From: JBBRSL01 sp038245435
GTDB taxonomy: Bacteria; Patescibacteriota; Saccharimonadia; Saccharimonadales; CAIOMD01
Assembly (NCBI GenBank): GCA_038245435.1
Contig: JBBRSL010000033.1
Coordinates: forward strand, 1-9,158
Direction: 5' to 3'
Length of the DNA: 9,158 bases
The first letter of the stretch is position 1. Every line of letters begins with the position of its first letter. Shown piece after piece: positions 4,265-9,158 of this stretch. The notes under the pieces were generated by a model. The model was not told the origin of the DNA and searched no databases. It saw nothing but the letters and a program-made list of their open reading frames with translations. Made by a program: the position numbers and the translations under genes.

Positions 4265-6699
4265 ACAACAAAGTTAACGATTTTACCCGGAACGTAGATA
4301 GTCTTTTTTATACCGTCGCTCAAGTACTGAGCGACGTTTTCGTGTCCCTGGGCTTCTGCAACTATTACTTCTTGGGTCGCATCATGCGCAACCTCAATCT
4401 CGCCGCGCAGCTTACCGTTTACTTGTACGGCAATTTTAAGTACATGTTCAACCAAGTAGGCCTCGTCATGGATAGGCCAGATACTGTTATGAACACCGCC
4501 CTTTTTGCCTAAATCGGCCCAAAGTTCTTCGGTAATATGCGGTGCAAATGGTGCGAGTAGCTGCGTAAGAGTATCAAGCGCAAACTGCCAAGCTTCGTGG
4601 GCGGCAAAACTGTACTTTTTCTCAATCGTATATAGCTCGTTTGTAAACTGCATAAGCGCCGAAATCGCTGTATTGTAAGCCATATGCTCAATATCGTGCG
4701 ATACCTTCTTAATTGCCCTGTGGGCGGCTGCATAGAGCTCACCTTCTGCCTCTGAATTGTGTGGCGTTTCCGACGTAATAAAGTTTTGGCTGATTGTCCA
4801 AACGCGCTGTAAGAATCGAAAAACACCGGCAAGACCTTCGTTACTCCACGGGGTGGACATATCAAACGGCGCTAAAAAGAGCACAATCATACGTAAGCTA
4901 TCAGCACCATAGCCCTGCTCAATAATCTCTTCGGGTTTAATGTCATTGCCCTTGCTCTTACTAATTTTTTGACCATCTGCCGCAAGCAACATGCCTTGGT
5001 TTTTTAGCGCCTTAAATGGTTCGTTAAAACTAATCATACCTGCATCTTGCATGACCTTCGTCCACATGCGCGCGTACAACAGATGCATTACTGCGTGCTC
5101 TGCCCCACCGACATACATATCAACCGGTGCCCAATATTCGACTTTATCTTTTGCAAAAGGCTCTGTGCCGTTTTTCGGGTCTGCAAAGCGTAAAAAGTAC
5201 CAACTACTGCAGGCAAAGCCGTCCATAGTGTCAGTTTCGCGCCTAGCAGGGCCACCGCACGTAGGGCACGTTGTATTTACCCAGTCAGTAGCAAGGGCGA
5301 GTGGTGATTGGCCGTCACCACTTGGCTGAAACTTTTCCAGTACTGGTAACTCAATAGGGAGTTGCTCCTTTGGTACAGCAACGGCACCATCAACCGTGCA
5401 ATGGACAACCGGTATTGGTGCGCCCCAGTAGCGCTGGCGGCTAATAAGCCAATCTCGAATCTTGTAGTTAACCTGCTCAGACCCTTTTTTAGAGGCTTGA
5501 AGATCAGCAACGATTTTTTCACGCGCTTCGGCACTTTGCATGCCATTATAGCCAGCCGAATTTACGAGTAGGCCTTCGCCGCTATAGCAACCTTCACTTG
5601 GTGCGGGCGGTTGGACCACCTCAATAATAGGCAATCCAAACTTAGTTGCGAACTCGTTGTCGCGTTGGTCATGCGCTGGTACCGCCATAATCGCACTCGT
5701 TCCGTAACCCATAAGTACGTAATCAGCAGTCCAAATAGGAATATTTTCGCCATTTACGGGGTTAACGGCGTAAGCACCAGTAAAAACACCAGTTTTTTCT
5801 TTGGCCGCTTCTTCTTGGCGTTCAATTTCGTTTTTGCGAGTCGCCTCTGATACATACGCCTCAACTTCTGCTTTATGTTCGGCAGTTGTAATGGTGACAA
5901 TGAGTGGGTGTTCGGGTGCAAGCACCATAAAAGTTGCCCCAAAAAGCGTATCTGGCCTAGTAGTAAATGCATTTACGCTATCTTCATTATCCAAAATTCT
6001 AAATTCCACTTTTGCGCCTTTGCTCTTGCCTATCCAGTTACGCTGCATAAGCTTGATACCCTCAGGCCAATCTAAATCATCTAAATCATCTACGAGTCGG
6101 TCTGCATAATCAGTAATTTTGAAGAACCACTGTTTAAGGTTCTTTTTTATAACTAAGTTTCCACAGCGCCAGCAGCGCCCAGCTTCTACCTGCTCGTTCG
6201 CAAGTACGGTTTTATCGGTTTCACACCACCATTGTGGGCTTTCTTGCTGATAGGCAAGACCGCGCTCTAAGAGAAGCAGAAAGAACCATTGCGTCCACTT
6301 GTAATAATCACTATCTGATGAGCTGAATTCGCGCGACCAATCAATTGCAAGACCGAGTCGTTTACACTGCTCACGAAAATTATCAGTATTCTGTTTTGTG
6401 GTAACTTGCGGTGCTACGCCTGTTTTTATCGCATAATTTTCGCCTGGTAAACCAAAGCTATCCCAGCCCATTGGCTGCAATACGTTATAGCCTTGCATGC
6501 GCTTGGCACGAGCCGTTACATCAGTAATGGCAAAGTTGCGGGTATGGCCAATATGCAAGCCCGCACCACTTGGATACGGGAAAAATGAAAGCGCATAGTA
6601 CTTTGGCCGCGCGTCAAAGTCTACGGCTTTATACGTTTGTTCATCTGCCCAAACTTTTTGCCATTTGGGCTCTAATTCTGCCGGATTGTATCGTTTCAT
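4261..6699 (-). CDS. leuS: Leucyl-tRNA synthetase
   Basis: A class I synthetase that joins leucine to tRNA-Leu and edits mischarged products. The 812-residue protein starts with the LeuRS N-terminus (YNPAELEPKWQKVW) and has HIGH at 49-52. A zinc-binding insert follows, with C159, C176 and C179. The editing domain carries TTRPDTLFGATF (246-257) and GTSAIMAVPAHDQRD (333-347), including the conserved Asp344. Then come the catalytic-domain DWLISRQRYWG (416-426), the KMSKS variant KISKS (578-582) and the C-terminal anticodon-binding and tail regions. It is shorter than E. coli LeuRS (860). The second zinc knuckle keeps C434, C478 and C481 but lacks one expected Cys. A TATAAT ends 8 nt before the ATG with no Shine-Dalgarno, so the mRNA is predicted to be leaderless. 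It lies 29 nt after ddl. Confidence 0.98.
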   Translation of the reverse strand: MKRYNPAELEPKWQKVWADEQTYKAVDFDARPKYYALSFFPYPSGAGLHIGHTRNFAITDVTARAKRMQGYNVLQPMGWDSFGLPGENYAIKTGVAPQVTTKQNTDNFREQCKRLGLAIDWSREFSSSDSDYYKWTQWFFLLLLERGLAYQQESPQWWCETDKTVLANEQVEAGRCWRCGNLVIKKNLKQWFFKITDYADRLVDDLDDLDWPEGIKLMQRNWIGKSKGAKVEFRILDNEDSVNAFTTRPDTLFGATFMVLAPEHPLIVTITTAEHKAEVEAYVSEATRKNEIERQEEAAKEKTGVFTGAYAVNPVNGENIPIWTADYVLMGYGTSAIMAVPAHDQRDNEFATKFGLPIIEVVQPPAPSEGCYSGEGLLVNSAGYNGMQSAEAREKIVADLQASKKGSEQVNYKIRDWLISRQRYWGAPIPVVHCTVDGAVAVPKEQLPIELPVLEKFQPSGDGQSPLALATDWVNTTCPTCGGPARRETDTMDGFACSSWYFLRFADPKNGTEPFAKDKVEYWAPVDMYVGGAEHAVMHLLYARMWTKVMQDAGMISFNEPFKALKNQGMLLAADGQKISKSKGNDIKPEEIIEQGYGADSLRMIVLFLAPFDMSTPWSNEGLAGVFRFLQRVWTISQNFITSETPHNSEAEGELYAAAHRAIKKVSHDIEHMAYNTAISALMQFTNELYTIEKKYSFAAHEAWQFALDTLTQLLAPFAPHITEELWADLGKKGGVHNSIWPIHDEAYLVEHVLKIAVQVNGKLRGEIEVAHDATQEVIVAEAQGHENVAQYLSDGIKKTIYVPGKIVNFVV

Positions 6700-6707
6700 T
6701 ACCAGCT

Positions 6708-6735
6708 ATTATAGGGGTAAATTACGTATTATAAA
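6708..6735 (-). promoter_or_regulatory. leuS promoter, predicted leaderless
   Basis: On the minus strand a perfect TATAAT (6713-6708) is 8 nt from the leuS ATG, with a weak TTTATA -35 (6735-6730) at 16 nt that reaches into the end of ddl. A second TATAAT copy lies at 6733-6728. The predicted start is within 1-2 nt of the ATG. Confidence 0.6.
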
Positions 6736-7649
6736 AGCGCTGGCTTGTGTTGTTTGGCTAAAGCTACCAGTTTGGTGACAAGCTCATCCATCGTAACGCC
6801 AGCCGTTGCTGCTGCTTTTGGCAGTAAGCTTTGTTCGGTTAAACCGGGTACGGTGTTAATGTCGAGCAACACCAGTGAGCCATCAGCACGAATAATATAA
6901 TCTGAACGCGACATATCACGACAGCCAAACAAAGTATGGAGCTTTTCGGCTTCTTGCTGGGCCCGCTTTTGGACATCTTTAGCTACGTTTTGGGGTGGGC
7001 ACAGTTCTTGCGTTTTACCGTTATATTTATTTTTATAATCAAATTCTTGATTGTGCGGCGGAATTATTTCAATAACTGGCAATGCTTTTTTGCCCAAAAC
7101 ACCAACTGTAATTTCAACACCTTCAATTAGCTCTTCTACAAGCATTTTTCCATATTTTACAAGCGCGTGCTCAATCTCGGCAATCGGTGCTCGTGCTGGT
7201 TTACGAACCACAAAAGTATCGATACTTGAACCACCGACTATCGGCTTAATCACATAAGGAGCCTTGAGCAACTTACTACTTTTAAAACTATTTATCGTCA
7301 CATATTCGCCATCAGCGATTACAAATTCCGCAGCTTTGGCAATGCGGCGCATACTTGCTTTATCGATACAGTTTTTCGAGCTAGCAGGGTCGGACCCAAT
7401 GTATCTGACGTTCCAGGTTTCAAGCTTTTTCTGCAAGCTGCCGTCTTCGCCGCCTTTGCCATGCAAAGCGATAAATACAACGTCAGAACTTTGACAAGCT
7501 TTTTTTAGTTCGCTGCCGGTAATAATTTTTGGGTCAAGGTTTGTTGCATCATAGCCGGCTGAAATGAGTGCTTTTGTGACATTTTTTCCAGAACGAAGCG
7601 AAACTTCTCTTTCATCAGATATGCCACCACTTAAGACAAGTACTTTCAT
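6729..7649 (-). CDS. ddl: D-alanine-D-alanine ligase
   Basis: An ATP-grasp enzyme that makes the D-Ala-D-Ala dipeptide for peptidoglycan precursors. The 306-residue protein has the family motifs in order: VLSGGISDEREVSLRSG (5-21, with E15), HGKGGEDG (63-70), YVIKPIVGGSS (132-142, with ATP-binding K135), the EELIEGVEITVGVLG grasp loop (172-186), the SRSDYIIR strand with D250, and LLDINTVPGLT (261-271). The last motif is normally E-x-N-T-x-P-G; here the metal-ligand Glu is Asp263, a conservative change worth noting for activity or substrate choice. The length is normal. A TATACT box lies 9 nt before the ATG with no Shine-Dalgarno. Since cell-wall precursor synthesis is often kept in Saccharibacteria even with few other biosynthetic pathways, its presence fits. 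A D-Ala-D-Lac ligase is a less likely reading. Confidence 0.95.
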   Translation of the reverse strand: MKVLVLSGGISDEREVSLRSGKNVTKALISAGYDATNLDPKIITGSELKKACQSSDVVFIALHGKGGEDGSLQKKLETWNVRYIGSDPASSKNCIDKASMRRIAKAAEFVIADGEYVTINSFKSSKLLKAPYVIKPIVGGSSIDTFVVRKPARAPIAEIEHALVKYGKMLVEELIEGVEITVGVLGKKALPVIEIIPPHNQEFDYKNKYNGKTQELCPPQNVAKDVQKRAQQEAEKLHTLFGCRDMSRSDYIIRADGSLVLLDINTVPGLTEQSLLPKAAATAGVTMDELVTKLVALAKQHKPALL

Positions 7650-7658
7650 AGTATTTTA

Positions 7659-7689
7659 AGTATAACCGACTTTAAAAGTCCGAGGTAAA
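7659..7689 (-). promoter_or_regulatory. ddl promoter containing a 13-nt palindrome
   Basis: TATACT (7664-7659) lies 9 nt from the ddl ATG. A weak TTTACC (7689-7684) sits 19 nt upstream. Between them is the perfect inverted repeat GACTTT-A-AAAGTC (7668-7680), which also covers the last codons and stop of the upstream gene. It lacks a T-run, so it is more operator-like than terminator-like. Confidence 0.45.
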
Positions 7690-8376
7690 GTCGTGCTCAG
7701 CAACAAATAATCGGTTTTTTGGTGTTTTTTCGAGTAACTCAAAAAGTTCTGGATGCCCCTTAAACCTATTATCTGCATAGAGCTCGCTTTTGTCTCCCCA
7801 GTAACTTTTGAAATACTCATTTTTAAAGTCGAGTGACTCATTAGTATCGACAGTGCCTGAAAATACATACCCGATGATGTGGTTTACCGTTTCGCCATCT
7901 TTGTCGTAGCGCATTATAAAATTACCCCTAAATACGAGAGGGACTTCACTAAAACCGGTTTTTTCTAACAGCTCTCTCTCAGCCGCATGCTGTAGCGATT
8001 CGCCGTAATGAATTTTGCCAGACGGAAAGCCTTTATGGTTAATAAATGGCTGATGCAAACGCTCTAGAATCACTAACTTGCCATCAGAATTTTCTATTGC
8101 CAAAATTGTGATAGTTTTTGGCTGAATACGCACTTTAAGTGATTCTAAATTTGCACGGTCAACAAAATGCTTACCTTTTGATGTCAGCGTATAACCACTG
8201 TCTGTTTTTTCTACTAAATCTTCTTTTATGAGTGTCTTTAAATGGTACATAAAAATATTCGACTCAAGCCCTGCTGGTTTTAAATCTTTAAACCTGCACG
8301 ACGGCGCACTTAATAGTGAACGTAAAATATCGCGCTGAATATGATGCATCACCTTTGGCTCTAAGTCGTTTCGCAT
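7672..8376 (-). CDS. Winged-helix/Nudix fusion protein, likely a metabolite-sensing regulator
   Basis: The 234-residue protein has two parts. Residues about 10-75 look like a winged helix-turn-helix: HHIQRDILRSLLSAPSCRFKDL, then a recognition-type helix SNIFMYHLKTLIKEDLVEK and a wing ending GYTLTSKGK. Residues about 85-215 are a Nudix domain with box GKIHYGE...RELLEKTGF (120-142). The consensus REUxEExGU is changed at the second Glu of the EE pair to Lys139, which may weaken or abolish hydrolysis. Known Nudix-type repressors (NrtR) carry the Nudix domain first and the DNA-binding domain last; here the order is reversed. The gene is divergent from a TIM-barrel gene starting 85 nt away, a typical regulator-target layout. 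The ATG has no Shine-Dalgarno and a -10-like TACACT 6 nt upstream. The domain calls are firm; the role in regulation is inferred. Confidence 0.82.
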   Translation of the reverse strand: MRNDLEPKVMHHIQRDILRSLLSAPSCRFKDLKPAGLESNIFMYHLKTLIKEDLVEKTDSGYTLTSKGKHFVDRANLESLKVRIQPKTITILAIENSDGKLVILERLHQPFINHKGFPSGKIHYGESLQHAAERELLEKTGFSEVPLVFRGNFIMRYDKDGETVNHIIGYVFSGTVDTNESLDFKNEYFKSYWGDKSELYADNRFKGHPELFELLEKTPKNRLFVAEHDFTSDF

Positions 8377-8378
8377 GG

Positions 8379-8412
8379 GTCAAGTGTAGTTGACTCAATT
8401 AGCTCTTGTCTA
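8379..8412 (-). promoter_or_regulatory. Promoter and operator-like inverted repeat for the winged-helix/Nudix gene
   Basis: On the minus strand TAGACA (8412-8407, 5/6), an 18-nt spacer and TACACT (8388-8383, 4/6) lie so that the start falls at the ATG. The inverted repeat GTCAA-N6-TTGAC (8379-8394) covers the -10 and is joined by a third half-site, TCAA, at 8395-8398. This is a plausible autoregulatory site. Confidence 0.45.
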
Positions 8413-8436
8413 GTTTAAGTTTTAGTTGCCTAGTAT
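8406..8436 (+). promoter_or_regulatory. Weak candidate promoter for the TIM-barrel gene
   Basis: TTGTCT (8406-8411), a 19-nt spacer and TAGTAT (8431-8436) is the best plus-strand match in the divergent intergenic region. Both hexamers are imperfect and the spacing is long. Such a weak core promoter could depend on a regulator. Confidence 0.3.
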
Positions 8437-8446
8437 GCTCAAGAAA

Positions 8447-8459
8447 TAAGGAGGTGATT
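8447..8459 (+). promoter_or_regulatory. Exceptionally complete Shine-Dalgarno
   Basis: TAAGGAGGTGATT matches the complement of the usual bacterial 16S rRNA 3' end (TAAGGAGGTGATC) over its first 12 bases. It is 7 nt from GGAGG to the ATG at 8462. No other gene in the window has a site this complete, and it fixes the start of the TIM-barrel gene. Confidence 0.92.
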
Positions 8460-8461
8460 AA

Positions 8462-9158
8462 ATGGAAAAATTAGAACCATATATTGGCATTAATGGAGGT
8501 AGTTGGCAGCACGTTCAAAAAGAGTATCTGCTCCAGAACGAAAGCCCCGAGCGTAAAATACTTATGGGCGTGCAGGCAACAGAAAAAACCCAGGTCTACA
8601 ATCAAGAAAATAAATACGGTAAAGATTGGCATCCTGTTGGAGATTCTATGAAAAGATGGTGGTCTCGGTCTGGGTGGAACCAAATGCTCCACGTTAATAC
8701 CGAAGAAAAGCTACCTTCGTCGGTAGCGGCAGTTACGAGATTAATGTTAGAGCGAACAATCGTAACCGTGTCGGAAGAGACTGACTTAGGCTCCGAATAT
8801 TCAGTACGTCGTTCATACTGCAAAAGAATTCAATTTAACAATTTACCATTTTACGAACATGATTACTCACCGCTATTTGAAATGCTCGGTGCGGATTCAA
8901 GTTCAAAAACAGGCCCACAACAAATTGTGCTACAAGCAAACGCCGAAAGTATGAAAGCCTTAACGCCGGCAAAATTCGCAAAAGAGATAAAGCGTTATGA
9001 GCCAATTATCGCTGGTGTTCTACTTGATGGTTCGGGTGGAAAAGGGATACCGCTGCGTGCAGCACAGCTAAGACAGTATATTGACCGCCTTTACGATATG
9101 GACATTGCCGTTGGAATAGCCGGAGGATTGAGCGAAGAAACGATCGAGCCGCTTGCCG
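8462..9158 (+). CDS. TIM-barrel protein resembling phosphoribosylanthranilate isomerase (TrpF-like), 5' part
   Basis: An open frame of 232 codons runs off the right edge. The start MEKLEPYIGINGG follows the very strong Shine-Dalgarno. The N-terminal 100 residues have no motif I recognise and are rich in Trp and Lys (KDWHPVG, MKRWWSRSGWNQ). The C-terminal part looks like the second half of a phosphate-binding TIM barrel: AGVLLDGSGGKGIPL (184-198) corresponds to the LLD...GGTG strand-loop of TrpF, and IAVGIAGGLSEET (215-227) to its L-AGGL-x-x-E-N phosphate loop. It is probably an isomerase-like or related barrel enzyme. The family cannot be named with certainty, and a role in tryptophan synthesis is doubtful because no trp genes are nearby. 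It is divergent from the winged-helix/Nudix gene and may be its target. It is not listed as an ORF only because its stop lies outside the window. Confidence 0.75.
   Translation, partial: MEKLEPYIGINGGSWQHVQKEYLLQNESPERKILMGVQATEKTQVYNQENKYGKDWHPVGDSMKRWWSRSGWNQMLHVNTEEKLPSSVAAVTRLMLERTIVTVSEETDLGSEYSVRRSYCKRIQFNNLPFYEHDYSPLFEMLGADSSSKTGPQQIVLQANAESMKALTPAKFAKEIKRYEPIIAGVLLDGSGGKGIPLRAAQLRQYIDRLYDMDIAVGIAGGLSEETIEPLA

Noticed and set aside
4509..6109. Several frames of 60-120 codons on both strands inside leuS
   Set aside because: All lie within the 812-codon leucyl-tRNA synthetase, which has its motifs in the right order; the small frames have no independent support.
8471..8823. Two minus-strand frames of 73 codons near the right edge
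   Set aside because: They overlap the plus-strand TIM-barrel frame, which has a very strong Shine-Dalgarno, stays open to the window end and shows TrpF-like motifs.
1..9158. Reassigned UGA codon (glycine), as in some Patescibacteria
   Set aside because: All eleven visible stops are TAA or TAG, but the genes are full-length under the standard code with no in-frame TGA at conserved glycines; absence of TGA stops in eleven genes is weak evidence.
1..9158. CRISPR arrays, insertion sequences, integrases, attachment sites or replication origin
   Set aside because: No spaced direct repeats, transposase-like frames, terminal inverted repeats or DnaA-box clusters were seen.

Overview
The window is a compact bacterial chromosome segment. 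It looks like Candidatus Phyla Radiation (Patescibacteria), most likely Saccharibacteria (TM7). That rests on very small intergenic gaps, moderate GC, the gene content and order (rpmF-nusB-nudix-rnc-rpsP-khpA-trmD beside leuS and ddl), the absence of rimM between khpA and trmD, and short ribosomal proteins with lineage-style tails. The assignment is an inference from style; no marker search was possible.

Layout. (1) Positions 1-3384 are a minus-strand block for translation and RNA metabolism, read right to left. rpmF (L32, TTG start), nusB, a MutT-like Nudix hydrolase and rnc (RNase III) form a tight operon. After it come rpsP (S16), khpA (KH-domain RNA chaperone) and the start of trmD (tRNA m1G37 methyltransferase), each with its own predicted promoter. 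A strong terminator follows rpsP. Between khpA and trmD, where rimM often lies, there is instead a promoter-hairpin-hairpin-terminator unit that looks like a small RNA of about 135 nt or an attenuator. (2) Positions 3408-4264 hold a plus-strand pair of small, unrecognised, single-pass membrane proteins that share a GS-x(1,2)-HD motif after the membrane segment. A near-consensus promoter drives the pair. (3) Positions 4261-8376 are minus-strand: leuS (leucyl-tRNA synthetase), ddl (D-Ala-D-Ala ligase) and a winged-helix/Nudix fusion protein. (4) From 8462 to the right edge runs a plus-strand, incomplete TIM-barrel protein resembling phosphoribosylanthranilate isomerase (TrpF). It is divergent from the winged-helix/Nudix gene and has an almost perfect Shine-Dalgarno sequence.

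How the genes fit together. Most are housekeeping genes: ribosome parts, rRNA processing (RNase III) and antitermination (NusB), tRNA modification and charging, and peptidoglycan precursor synthesis. The accessory parts are the membrane-protein pair and the divergent Nudix-regulator/TIM-barrel pair, which is laid out like a metabolite-sensing regulator next to its target.

The most striking theme is promoter placement. Six genes (trmD, both membrane proteins, leuS, ddl, the winged-helix/Nudix gene) have a -10-like hexamer ending only 6-10 nt before the ATG and no Shine-Dalgarno, which predicts leaderless or nearly leaderless mRNAs. In contrast, khpA, rpmF and the TIM-barrel gene have clear Shine-Dalgarno sequences, and rpsP has a leader of about 45 nt.
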